64,000 nucleotides of DNA. Source: Reclinomonas americana ATCC 50394 (lineage: Eukaryota; Jakobida; Jakobea; Jakobida). Of this stretch, positions 23,674 to 34,326 are shown piece by piece (positions within the stretch are counted from its first letter, which is position 1; every line of letters starts with the position of its first letter). The notes under the pieces are model-generated. The model was not told the DNA's origin. It worked only from the letters and a program-made list of their open reading frames with translations, and did no database searches. The stretch spans positions 80,340 to 144,339 of the forward strand of contig PS015016.1 of NCBI GenBank assembly GCA_048213135.1, written 5' to 3'. The position numbers were made by a program, and so were the translations under genes.

Positions 23674-26659
23674 ATGGCAGCAGCCACGGTTGAGTTGTCT
23701 CGCTCACATCGCACACCCGTTCCAGAGTGCCTCACCTGAACTCTGTGATGTGTGCAGGATGTGGAGCTGCGTGATCTGCGGCTCGCCGAGTCAAGTCGCA
23801 GTGCCGACACTGATGACACCGACGAAGTGGTGTCGCCAAGTGCAGCCGAGGACGAGCTGCTTCCACGTCGCACCGGGGACGAAGTGGAGAGAATAGAACA
23901 CGCAAGTGGCGGTGGCGATCGCAATGCGTCGTCGTCCAAGGAGTTGTGTTCAGATGTGTGTGAGTGTGCATTGTGTGGCAGGTGTTGATCGTGTGTGGTG
24001 ATGCAGACAAGCACAGCAGGCAGAGGCATCGCAGCGCTTCTCGTCCAAGTGGGCGCTCTTCTTCTCGGTGTTGGGAGTGCGTACACTGTCGATCTGTTTT
24101 GTCATGCATATGTCTGTGTGACTCAACTGGTGCGATGCAGAGTGCTGTGGGGTGAGGCCCGCATGCAGCTTGTTTCTGATCTTTCTGTCGCTCTCTCACT
24201 CGCTCGCTGTGCTCTCCTGTTTCGTCCAGCACCGGGAACTTGTGGAGGTGCGATTGTCTGTTGTGCACTCTGTTGTTCGAGCCCTGCCTGACTCGATCTG
24301 CTTTGCAGATTTCCGCGCATCGTCGCCGCCAATGGAGGCAACGGCGCGCTCTTCTGGCTCATCATCTGGAACGTCTTTCTCTTCCTCTGGGCCATTCCGT
24401 TGGTGCGGGCACACGCTTGTGACGAGACCACACTTCACACTGAAGACTCATTCTCTTGTTCTGCGCCGCAGATTCTTGTCGAATATGGTGCAGGCAGACA
24501 GTTGCGTGCCCATCGATGCAGTGATCTCGCGTGTGTTGAGCACGGCTTGACTCTTCCACACGAACTCCACAGAGCACGGAAAGGAGCAGTTCGTTGCTGG
24601 GGAATGGTGATGTGGTGCACCGTCACGCTCGATGCTCATGTCGCGTGTCACAGGTGGGCGTGTTTTCGCACTTTGTCGGCGATCGATATCGGTGGATGGG
24701 CTGGTACATTGTGCTCACCAATGTGGTGATTATGGTTCGCCGAGTTTTTTCTCTCCTCCCTCGTCGCTGGGCGATTTACCTTCATTTTTCTGGCGTAGGC
24801 CTATTACGGCACACTTACAGGTTGCTTGATGTTACCCCTCGAGGTCATCTGCGGTCACCACTCACTGTTGCACGCGCCGCAGGATGGTGCATCTACTACT
24901 CGGCCGTGTACATTTTCGTGCCGTTGCCCGAGTCGATCGACGATGCCTCCGTACAGTTCAGCAACTTTCTCGACTCACCGTGGCCCGTCGTCCTCAATCT
25001 GGTCGTGCTGCTCCTGGGTCTGCTGTGCTGCTGGAAGGGAGTCAAAACCATTGAGCTGGTACTCGCGCATCGACGTCGCTTCGTGCGCAGGAGGGAATCG
25101 ATCTCACTGCGCTGCATCGTCGCAGGTCAATCTGGTGCTCGTGCCTGTGCTGCTGCTCATCATGGTGGGCCTCACCCTCCGCACTATCTTCATGAGTGTC
25201 GACGGCATTGCGTATCTGTTCTCGCCCGATCCAAGTTGCGTCGTGCTTTGCCATGGCACGTGAATGTTGTTGTGGCGCGCGCACCGACGAGCTGTGTGGA
25301 TGTGCAGGTGTGCTGATCGATCCCAGAGCGTATTTAGAGGCGCTGGCACAAATGACGTTTGACACGTCGGCTGGAACAGTGAGTTGCAAGCGCAAGCGCA
25401 TGTGCCATCTCGTTTGCTCACCTCGCACATCCACGACCGTCGCGTAGGGTGTGCTCATGACCTACGCCACGTATTTCAACGAGCAGGACTCGGTCAGCGG
25501 GTGCGTTCATCTGTTGCTGCCACTACGTCGTCACTCATTCACTCGCTCATTCACACTCACTTACTAGGCTTTCGTGGTTGACACCAATCGGTAATAATGT
25601 GGTGTCGCTGCTGGCGGCACTGACCATGTTCTCTGCTGGCTTCGCCGTGCTCGGTCAGAATGGACTGGACCGCGCCGCGGTGATTGCCCAGATGAAGGAG
25701 AGTGGTGTGGCCGGCACCGGCCTCGTCTTTCACTTTGTGCCGCAGCTCTTCTCGCAGATGCCCTTCGGCCGCCCTATTGGTGCGCGCATGTGTGTGTGTG
25801 CGTCGCTACTAGATTGCGCACTGACCTGCATTTCCTGTGGTAGCCGTCGTGTTCTTTGTGGCACTGAGCTTCGCAGCCTTTAGTTCGTACATTGCCGGTA
25901 TCATTGTGCCGCTCAAGGTCGGCTTCGATATGGGTGTGTCGCGCGGTCGAGTAGTCTTGATTGTCGGTGCCATTCTGCTGGTCTTTTCGCTGCCGAGCTC
26001 GTTCAGTGTCTCGTTCCTGGCCAATCAGGTGCGCTTACTTGCAATGGGGCCAAGGAATGCAGCAGACGCTAACCATCCTCCTCTAGGACAACACATGGGG
26101 CGTTGGTGAGATCCTGTGTGGCATCTTTGTGGCCTGGTTGGCGGTCGGCGGACCGGGTGGTGTGCGCCAGTTCCGCGAGACTGTGATCAATGTGGCAGCG
26201 TCGGATCGCGTCGGTCGCTGGTTCGATTTCATCATTCGCTTTGTGGTGCCGATCGAGACCATCATTCTGTTTCTCGCGTACACCATTCAGGTGCGCTGCG
26301 CACCGCACCACGCTTCCTTGTGACAGTATGCTGTTATTTTTCACACTCGCCACCACAGATGGCACTGGAAGACAACTGGTGGGATCCGTGGGCTGTCGAG
26401 TCGCTGGCCACCTGCTTGATCCAGTGGATCATTGGTGAGTCTCACTTAATCTCCCGCGATCGCCCGTGTGTGTCACTCAAGAAGCGATGCATGACGGGCA
26501 GGATTCGGTGTGTGCTTTGTAGCACAGTGGATGTACTCGCGCAAGCATCCGACAAGAGCCGCCGCTCGGCACGATGCGGTGGGCAGTCTGTCGTATGAGC
26601 GCGGAACCGAGCTGCAAGACAGGAGACACGACGAAGAGGGCGATGCCAACATAACATGA
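23674..26659 (+). CDS. NSS/SLC6-family sodium-coupled transporter 2
   Basis: Second NSS carrier. A short first exon at 23674 (MAAAT) joins an acidic cytosolic N-tail (DVELRDLRLAESSRSAD). TM1 is spread over four exons: KWALFFSVLG, an 11-nt exon 24141-24151 (SAVG), an 18-nt exon 24230-24247 (TGNLW), and RFPRIVAANGGNGALFW, restoring the canonical motif GSAVGTGNLWRFPRI. Later exons encode ILVEYGAGRQ, VGDRYRWMGWYIVLTNVVIM (TM3), a 22-nt exon AYYGTLT, VVLNLVVLLLGLLCCW, LVLVPVLLLIMVGLTLRTIF, YLEALAQMTFDTSAG, TPIGNNVVSLLAALTMFSA and the C-terminal helices up to FGVCFVAQWMYSRKHP. TGA at 26659. It is a clear paralogue of the minus-strand transporter, but several intron positions differ. A multi-helix plasma-membrane location is expected; substrate unknown. 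Confidence 0.92.
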
Positions 26660-26749
26660 CGGGATTCACATAACATAAAAAGCGAATCCCCGCGCCCTTT
26701 TTCCCTTTTCTCTCCACTTACTCATCGCAAAACAACCACAAAAAAACAT

Positions 26750-27934
26750 TCACCGCCTGCTGCCGTGCGCATTCTCATACCGCTGCAGCAGTGCCTCCGC
26801 CATCTCACGGTGGTCAAACGCAAAGTCCACTGAGTCGAGTCCTTCCCGAGTCAGCGGAATCCAGCGGTAACCCATGGCCTGCACACGCAAGTGAGCACAT
26901 GGGAACTGGCCTTGAGAGGGAAAAAAGGGACATCGGACGCAACATCGTCGCCGGGGCACAACGACACAAAGCTCCTGACCTCCACGTGGTAGCAAATGGA
27001 GACCTGCACAGCGCACCGTGAGAAAAACAATACAAGCAGTACGCACTGGCGGACAGACGCACCACATGCTTCCTCTTGTCGCGTGACGGGTGCCCGAAAA
27101 CACCGACCACAGTCGGATTGCTGCCGACCAAATTCGTCTCCTCGTGCAACTCACGCAGCACCGCATGCACCGGATCCTCGCCGTACTCCACATACCCGCC
27201 TGCGGCCAAGGGCGACAAATTTATAAGTCCCAGAGAATAAAGAGTTAGCTCCTGACTAAAAAGCACAAACACACCGGGCAATGCGAGGACTCCGCGGAAT
27301 GGATCACGTCCACGAACTATCAACAGCAACTGCGGCTCGCACGACTCGTCGTCGCCGATACGCACCACTCCCGCATCGACCTGCACACACAAACACAGGT
27401 GTCAGTCTGTGTGAGCCTTCTTTTCTCGCATTTCGCGGCGATGAGAAGTTTTCACGAAACTGTCAGCGCGGGGTTCCGGAACACGGGCTCATGTGGCGGC
27501 AGTGGCGGGTACTCGTGACGTGGTGGCAGTACGAGCACTGTCTGTGCTGGTGTCGCCACTGGTGCAGTAGCAGCAGCAGCAGTGGCGGTTGAGGTACCAT
27601 CGTCAGCAGTGGCGGCGGGAACGACCACTGGTGCAGTGGAGTCGCCTGGCGATGACGATGTGGTGCGCACTGATGATGACGATCGATCATCCTCATCGTC
27701 ATCGTCAGTGTCATCAGTGTCATCGACGACATCGTGCACGCGCAAGTCATCGTCGGCAAACGCGGCGCGCTTGCTGTGCTGCAGCATCATCTCCGAAAAT
27801 GGCATCAGTGGTGGCGGCGGCGGGGGTGTCGCGGGGGCTGCAGTTGCGATTGTCGCGGGCTGGCTGCTGGGGCCAGTGGTGGAGAGGGCCAGTGGCGGGG
27901 GGAGGACAACAACAAAGTCGGCGTCGCTCACCAT
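26750..27934 (-). CDS. Nudix hydrolase with disordered N-terminal extension
   Basis: Hydrolyses a nucleoside diphosphate linked to another group; the exact substrate is not determined. ATG at 27934 (MVSDADFVVVLPPPLAL). The first exon encodes about 155 residues of low-complexity Pro/Ala/Thr/Asp sequence ending FRNPALT. The second exon begins the catalytic fold (VDAGVVRIGDDES, LLLIVRGRDPFRGVLALPG). The third holds the Nudix box GGYVEYGEDPVHAVLRELHE followed by ETNLV, with all REx2EE positions intact, then VVGVFGHPSRDKRKHV. The C-terminal exon encodes GYRWIPLTREGLDSVDFAFD and ends with TGA at 26750. The HPSRDxRKHV and FDH segments are typical of ADP-ribose pyrophosphatase-like members. One splice junction near 26890 is uncertain. 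The start is only 93 bp from the divergent RLP24 start, so a shared promoter is likely. Confidence 0.88.
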
Positions 27935-28027
27935 CAAAAGCAAAAGATGAGGTAAGGTTGACAGAAAGGTCGCGACTCGCGGTGATCGGAGTCCGACGAT
28001 TGTCTTTGTTGTTGTGTGTGTGTCGCG
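27935..28027. promoter_or_regulatory. Short bidirectional promoter, Nudix / RLP24
   Basis: Only 93 bp separate two start codons facing away from each other. It contains TTGTTGTTGTGTGTGTG upstream of RLP24. No TATA box is evident. Functional assignment is inference from spacing. Confidence 0.4.
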
Positions 28028-29027
28028 ATGCGGCTTGAGAAGTGCTACTTTTGCGGGTCCACCGTGTACCCGGGTCACGGCATGACCTTTGTGCGCAACG
28101 ACTGCAAGGTACGTGTGAGCGCGCGGCGAGAATGGCACAGACACAGACAGACACTGTTGATGGAGATCGTGTGCATGCGCGTGTGTGATACACATGCACC
28201 TGCACCGAGTTGAAGATGGCGGTGGTGGGAGGGCAGGATGGCAGGCAGCGAGTGTGTGGGCGTGCGTGTGTTGTGTGTACATGTGCACATTCACATCACC
28301 CGCCGACTCACGCACACACACTTATTTGTGGAGGAGACTCGCTTGTGCTAGCTGCTGCTGTTGGTGGGAGGTCCCTTATACATATGCCTGGCGCACAGAT
28401 TTTCCACTTTTGCCGGTCCAAGTGCCACAAGAACTTCAAGATGAAGCGCAATCCACGCAAGCTGCGCTGGACCAAGGTGTTCCGCAAGGCCGCTGGCAAG
28501 GAGTTGGCTCTTGTTGCGTCCCGCTCCCACTCTCTCGTTCCTTGTGTTCTTCAAGGGCCGCCATCTTATGCGCGCGCGCGTGTGTGTGTCAGGACACGAC
28601 ATTCGAGTTTGAGAAGCGGCGACACAGACCGGTCAAGTACAGCCGACAGTTGGTGAGCGACACGATCAAGGCGATGAAGCGTATCCAGGAGATCAGAACA
28701 CGACGCGAGCGCGCCTTTATGGAGAAGCGCTTCCGCGCGGCCGAGAAGCAGCAGAAGCGACAGACGCTGCAGGATATCGCCAAGCACGTCAACCTCATCC
28801 CGTCGCGCACACTGCGCGAGCGTGCCCGCATGCGCGTGCGCGCGCTTCTGGCCAAGCGCACAGACGCGGAGATGGCCGAGGGCGGCGCGGGTGGTGCGTC
28901 GGGAAGCGCAGCCGAAGGCGACGCTGCGGCGTTCATGGACTTTGAGAGCGACGGCGACGACGATGATGATGAGGATGAGGAGGGTGCGGATGAGGACGAT
29001 GGTGTGGAAATGGTAGAGGTTGAATGA
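28028..29027 (+). CDS. RLP24: RLP24, pre-60S ribosome biogenesis factor
   Basis: Homologue of yeast Rlp24 / human RSL24D1, which holds the place of ribosomal protein L24 on pre-60S particles until it is exchanged in the cytoplasm. Three exons: 28028-28108, 28399-28512, 28593-29027; phases close exactly, giving 209 aa. [18 protein letters not shown] and [20 protein letters not shown] supply the four-Cys zinc site, split by the first intron. [14 protein letters not shown] and helical [20 protein letters not shown] follow. The family C-terminal tail, which in yeast recruits an AAA ATPase, is here Arg-rich helix then an acidic tail ([15 protein letters not shown]). Intron 1 (290 nt) is long for this window. 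Midasin, another pre-60S factor, is encoded at the end of the window. Confidence 0.96.
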
Positions 29028-29109
29028 AAGCCTCTGCGATGTTGTTGTCACCGCGCGAAGATCCAAGGAATTTTCTCACGTTTTGCGAAAAAAAACTTGT
29101 GTGCGCGCA

Positions 29110-29812
29110 ATGACTTCTCACCCTCCCAACAAAGTCGTCGGCTTTGTCACGTACGTGGTCGGCCCGTGGCATCTGTGGCTCCCGGTGGTGCTCCTTGGCG
29201 CCGTACTGCACGTGTGGTCGGCAGCCACCGTGGATGATCCACTCGCGATCACCACCTTTGTCGCCTTCATGGCGCTCTATCTCTCCATGTACCTGTGGAT
29301 CCTGGCCGAGAACAGGTGTGTGCGCGCATGTGTGTGCATGGGGAGGGNNNNNNNNNNNNNNNNNNNNNNNNNNNNNNNNNNNNNNNNNNNNNNNNNNNNN
29401 NNNCGTGTGTGTGCGCGCGTTGTGATCTCGCTGTTTTCCGCAGCAAACTGACATCGTGCCGCCGCTGCAGTGCCAGCAAATTCTGGAAAAGTACGAGGAC
29501 AAGTTGCTGAAGGTGCTGAAGAAGTGGACCGACACCCAGTTCATGCACCGCTTCTGTGTGGAGGTCACCGGTCTGTGCCCCGACCGGCAGATTCTAGAAA
29601 TGACGCCAGAGGAGGAGGCTCCAGCCGCCGCCGCTGCTGCTGCTGCACCAGCGGTCGACAGCAATCAGGAGCAGCAGCAGCCGCCAGAAGAGCAGCAACC
29701 ACCGTCGACTGTGGAGGCATCGGCATCAGAGACTGCTGGAGAGGAGCCAACACCTTCCGAGCAGCCAGCCTCTGAGAACAACGGCAGCAGCAGCACACAC
29801 GAGGAGTTGTGA
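29110..29812 (+). CDS. Small membrane protein, unrecognised
   Basis: ATG at 29110, 83 bp after the RLP24 stop on the same strand. Exon 1 encodes MTSHPPNKVVGFVTYVVGP, then two hydrophobic helices (WLPVVLLGAVLHVWSA; TFVAFMALYLSMYLWIL) with a short acidic turn. A GT-repeat intron with a 56-N gap follows (29348-29403). Exon 2 starts at 29444 (QTDIVPPLQCQQILEKYEDK), continues with an amphipathic helix and two Cys (FCVEVTGLC), and finishes in an Ala run and a Glu/Pro/Gln-rich tail to TGA at 29812. The donor of exon 1 must lie near 29319 to keep frame. Topology suggests a two-helix membrane protein with a cytosolic tail; function unknown. Confidence 0.65.
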
Positions 29813-30182
29813 CAGCTCGCTGCATGCAGGCTCTCACATTTAGACACGGGGTGAATGAAATTATTACTTGATTGCAGAGCACCGCAGAGTTTCTCCCTCA
29901 CGCACACGCGTACACGCGTGCTTAGATTCTACACTTCTCTTCTTCTGCATACACACGCAAGTCCAAGCCTCCACTAGTCGACGATGATGGCCAGTGTCCC
30001 AAGAGCAGCTACTCGCTGTCCTCATTGCACCGCCGCCGCCACCCCCCATGCACAAGCAGAAACCAGTCGCAGCAGCAGAAGAGGGTACACACTCACACAC
30101 TCACCAACACACACGCACACATACACACAATGCCGCAAAGGAGAAAAAAACGGGTCCATCAACGCAGCAGTGGCTTGCATGC
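29813..30182. other. Convergent intergenic region
   Basis: 370 bp between the stops of the membrane-protein gene and COX5B, which point at each other. Contains ACACACGC-rich tracts and no credible coding frame. Probably the two 3' UTRs and polyadenylation sites. Confidence 0.4.
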
Positions 30183-30772
30183 TTAGTGGTGGTCGCCCTG
30201 CAGCTGCTTGAGCACAAAGACCTGTCCGCAGTCAGAGCACTCGTACGGCTTGTCGGCAGACACCTTGAAGAACTTCAGAGGATCGTGCAAGCCATCTGCG
30301 AGTGTCGAGAACATAATGGGTCAGACACTCGATCTCTTTGGAGCGATAAGGAAGATGCAGCAAAAATCACCCTTGCAATCTCCAGGGCAGCCGACAATTC
30401 GCTCGCTGAAGTAGCTGTGCACCACCACCGGCTTCTCCTTGGTGCCAAAAGGACCACTGTATGCACACCGACGGAAATCAACAACAAATATGCGGACACA
30501 CACTCGCGGACGACGACACGCAACGTCAGCACGCCATCCCAGAACTCGCTTCCCTTCTCAATCTCCAGGCGGTCCTGGCCAGTAGCCTGCTCGATATCGG
30601 TCGGCTGGTGGTCAGGATCGGTGCTGGCCGGCGGGCGCGATGCTGAGGGAATCAACGGCGGCATCAGCGTGACCGTCCAAGATGCATGCAAAGGAAGATG
30701 AATAGTACACACGAACACACACACCNNNNNNNNNNNNNNNNNNNNACGACGACGACGACGTACGACGACGAC

Positions 30773-30861
<89 letters not shown>

Positions 30862-30990
30862 CCTGCGCAACGCACCAGCAGGAGATGCGATTGTGATTCG
30901 ATGAATCAGGTCCGTCGATCGGGCACCTGTAGATCAAGTGTTTTCTTGTGGGTGCGAGAGAAGATGAGCACGGTCGCCGCTGCCGAGGAG
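30183..30990 (-). CDS. COX5B: Cytochrome c oxidase subunit Vb (COX5B / yeast Cox4)
   Basis: Nuclear-encoded zinc subunit of respiratory complex IV on the mitochondrial matrix side. The exon around 30650-30530 encodes HQPTDIEQATGQDRLEIEK, the family's N-terminal helix. The next exon (to about 30376) encodes GPFGTKEKPVVV and ERIVGCPGDCK. The last exon encodes LKFFKVSADKPYECSDCGQV and ends with TAA at 30183. The two Cys pairs (CPGDC and CSDC) fit the zinc site. Upstream coding resembling a mitochondrial presequence (IHRITIASPAGALRRA) lies at about 30925-30865, separated by an intron made of a TG microsatellite and a 20-N gap. The start codon is not firmly placed; one candidate near 31000 overlaps the first exon of the plus-strand neighbour. 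Confidence 0.85.
30746..30860. repeat. ACG tract followed by (CA)n microsatellite
   Basis: Starts with an ACG-triplet tract (30746-30773) and continues as about 43 uninterrupted CA units. It lies inside an intron of COX5B, where it reads as (TG)n on the sense strand, next to a 20-N gap (30726-30745) probably caused by the repeat. Confidence 0.95.
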
Positions 30991-33900
30991 CATGTAGCAA
31001 TGGAGGCAATGTGCCCGCGTTCAGTTGCGTCCTGCTTCAGAGGAACACAGAAACACACAAGCACACACACACGCACTGTATACGTGAGTGCGTTTCTCGA
31101 GGAAAAACCGAAAACTGGTGGCAGTCCGCTCTTTTCCACCACGCGCCTTGCTCCTCCACGCACATACACGCACGCACACACAAACACACACACACACACA
31201 CACACACACATTGTGCACGACACTCTCCTTGGCACCACGTTCGCTAGCTCTCGCCGCGCACTTGATGAGAGACAACTAACGAAGAAATCGTGAACCGCAC
31301 AGCGCGCCCTTGCTGGCATCGCTGAGGTGCCGGTGGACCGCTCAACAGTGGTCCCTGACTTGCACGACCGTATTCAGTTCCTGCGCAAGTTGAGTCTGTC
31401 TCCCTCTCCTGATTGATACCGGGAAACGGAACGCGGCGATTGGAAACTGATATTTTTGTCGGCGCAGGTTGGTGGCCGACTTGGCCGGCGAGTTTGAACG
31501 CGAGGAGCACACATGGAGGGCCGAGTCGCTGCGATACGAGCGGCAAATCGCCGTTGCGTCTTGATGCGAGCGCAACGTGGCATACAACCGTGATTTGCTA
31601 ATATTTCAAGGCGATACGTACACAGGAATCCGCAATCCAACAGCAGAAAGTACGAGAGTTTGAGACGGCACGGCGCATGGAGATGAGACTGGAGAATGAG
31701 CGAGATCGACGAGTTGCGCACACGCTGCGGGCAGTCTCTGGATTTTATTGTCTTCTCATCGCTGGCGCGCGCAGGACCAAGCTCGCAAGATGGAGCAAAT
31801 GCGAGAGGAAGTGGAGCGCATGAAAAGCAAGTGCGACATGGACCGGCAGGCTCTTCGACTGCTGCAGCGACAGGATCGGTCTGCCGCGCTGTTGGACAAC
31901 TGTCGTACTGCAGCGCACACTGGTTTGCAATTGCGTGTTGCAGTCGTCGAATTCTTGATAGGCCTGCGTGCTAACTTTGCTCGAATGCAGCACTGCGCGA
32001 CTGGGTGAACACGCAGCTGGATGAGATGCTGGCAAATCACAAGGACCTGGTCGCCTCGGTGGCCGAAGCGGTGCGTCGCGGGATGCCGACACCTCCTTTT
32101 TTCCTCCGCCGCCCGTTTGCCTAAAAGAAACTCGCAACTTGTTCATTGCAGGCGCGCTTCTCTCGCGATACGGACTCGAGTTCGTCGGAGAGTATGGATG
32201 ATCGGCTGGAGGGATCTGGTGTTCGTTGCGTTGTCGTTGATCGCCAGTGGTGCTACGTGGAGCCTATGCGTGCTCACTGCGCACAATCGTACAGAGTCGG
32301 TGCTGCAGAAAATGCTGGTAGTGCAACACTTGATCCGCTACATCACTCACCTGGAGAAGGAGGTGAGCGACCGAGCCGAAGAACTGCGTCAAGTTCGCCA
32401 ACTGCTGTCGGCTGCTGCGGTCTGTGTGTGCCACACTCCCCGCATTCCTCTGCACTTGTGCACTGACGATACCGCGCGCGCAGCCCCTCGGTGACTTCGA
32501 GGCGCCGCCGGAGAGACCCGAGCTGATGCAGGGAGAGGCTGCGGAGCTGTACCGCAGCGCTCTGCAACAGATCTACGACACGGTGCAGCAGAGTGAGAAG
32601 CGGCGGCAGTCGATGTGTGCGGCCATCATGCCGGTCACAAAAAGCAGCGGCGCCGTGCGCGCCACGGGTCGGTTGCGTAGCAAGTCCACAGTGATCATCG
32701 AGGAGAACAATACCGAGGTCGACGACATCGAGGCCAGCTGCAATGACGACGTGGGAAAGCCAAAAACAGTCAAGCTCGACCGCATACAGTCCGCAGGCGG
32801 TGCCGTCGCACACGGCAAATCTCGGAGTGTCGACATTTCCGTGCCGGCCTCATCGCCGACGGCGGCGACAACAGCGCCGGTGGAGAATCGGCGGCGGGCG
32901 AAGCATCAGCGTCGAAAGTCACTCTGCTTTGTGCCCACCACGGCCGGCACCCGAGTCAGTTTTGACGAGGCCGACACCACCGGACGAACAACACCGCCGC
33001 CACCGACCAGGTCGGTCAGCGACAACCAGTTGCATGACGATGCCGCTCCATCGCAGCTGGCAGACAATGATCCACCACCAGCAGCGACGCAACAGCCATC
33101 ACAGCCACACGACGAGGGATTGGGCCCAGAGGACTCGTCGTCGACAATGCCACTCAGCGACGACTCCACGGACGCCTCGTCTGGCCGGACGGTGGAGGAG
33201 CGCAGCAGTGGCCGGGTCGGATCGAGTGGCTCCCGCAGCGCCAAGCTTTCACCGCCACGACTGCCCGGTGAAGCCGCTCCTGCCGTCGACGCTGCGCCGC
33301 CGTGGAAGCCACCGCCGGTTCAACTGCCGGCTCCGCCTCGCGACCGACCAGTCCTGCCACCGCTTGGTGTCTCCACGGACTTGTCGCCCTCCAGGAATCG
33401 ACTCAAGGAGGCTGCCAAGTTACTTGCACATCACACACCACTCTCTCTCTCTCTCTCTCTCCCCACTGTGTTGTCTGTGACGCTGACGCTCGCTGCGTAA
33501 CAGGTTCAACGGCACCATCATTCCAGTGCAGTTCAGTCTGCGCTCGAAGACCGGCGAAGAGATTCCCGCAGACGACATACAACCAGAGACACAGGCGGCA
33601 GCGGCGGCACTGGCGGCCGATTCAGCCGCCGCCGCTGGTTTCGGCGGCCGCGCACCACTTTCCATCTTGCCACTGTCACTCACCGATGCCGTGGTGCCGC
33701 GTCCGGAAAACATCATCTCCATTCCACCACACCAGCTGTTGTACCTGCAGCAGCAACAGCAACAGCAACAACTGCAACAGCAGCAGCGCGCTGCGGCGGA
33801 CTGGCGACTAAGTTATCGATCGCCCTCGCCGGTAATGCCGCTGTCATCTACCGCCAACAACAGCAGCAGTCTCCGCGTCAGTCACGATCGCTCGCTGTCG

Positions 33901-34230
33901 TTGTCGGTGCCGGCTGGCGATCGCCTCTGGTCGATGGTCCTGGAAGGCGACGATACACGCAGTCTCGCACTCTCCGCCACTTCCCTGATGGTGACAGCGA
34001 CTGGAATGGCGGAGAAAGAACAGGGAGTGGTGGTCATGGATGCGCCACGGTCGCAGCGACGGTCGACGAGCTCCCGCATCGATGCACTCGAGAGTCGATC
34101 GCGCTCACTCTCGCCCACGCCACCATCCAGTGCACACTCAGCCGCAACCCTATCACCCCCACCCAGTGCCACCTCGGGGTCGTCCACGCCACTGCCGCGC
34201 ATTGCTCGTGCGAGGCGGCAGGAGACGTAA
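30964..34230 (+). CDS. Coiled-coil protein with Gln/Ser-rich C-terminus
   Basis: No family recognised. A first exon at 30964-31023 (MSTVAAAEEHVAMEAMCPRS) can be joined in phase to an exon near 31287 (RALAGIAEVPVDRSTVVPDL). Short exons follow that encode coiled coil: HDRIQFLRKLVADLAGEFER, ETARRMEMRLENE, KMEQMREEVERMKSKCDMDR, DWVNTQLDEMLANHKDLV, LIRYITHLEKEVSDRAEELR. From 32490 one long exon encodes a disordered region rich in Ser, Pro, Asp and Thr with basic clusters (RRRAKHQRRKS). The last exon (33505-34230) contains a Gln run and many Ser-Pro and Arg-Ser sites. TAA at 34230. Likely a cytoplasmic scaffold; phosphorylation is plausible from composition. The start exon is tentative because it is antisense to a possible COX5B exon. 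Confidence 0.65.
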
Positions 34231-34326
34231 AGAAAAAGAGCGAGAGAGAGAGGAGAGAAAAAAGTAGTGAAAGTAACGCACTACGTGTTTGTTTCGTTTC
34301 CAGCTCTATGCGTCAGTCACCTCGTT

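Noticed and set aside
30901-31293. Thr-His repeat proteins from CA repeats
   Set aside because: Artefact of CACACA microsatellites. Only the first 60 bases from 30964 have gene-like composition and a proper donor.
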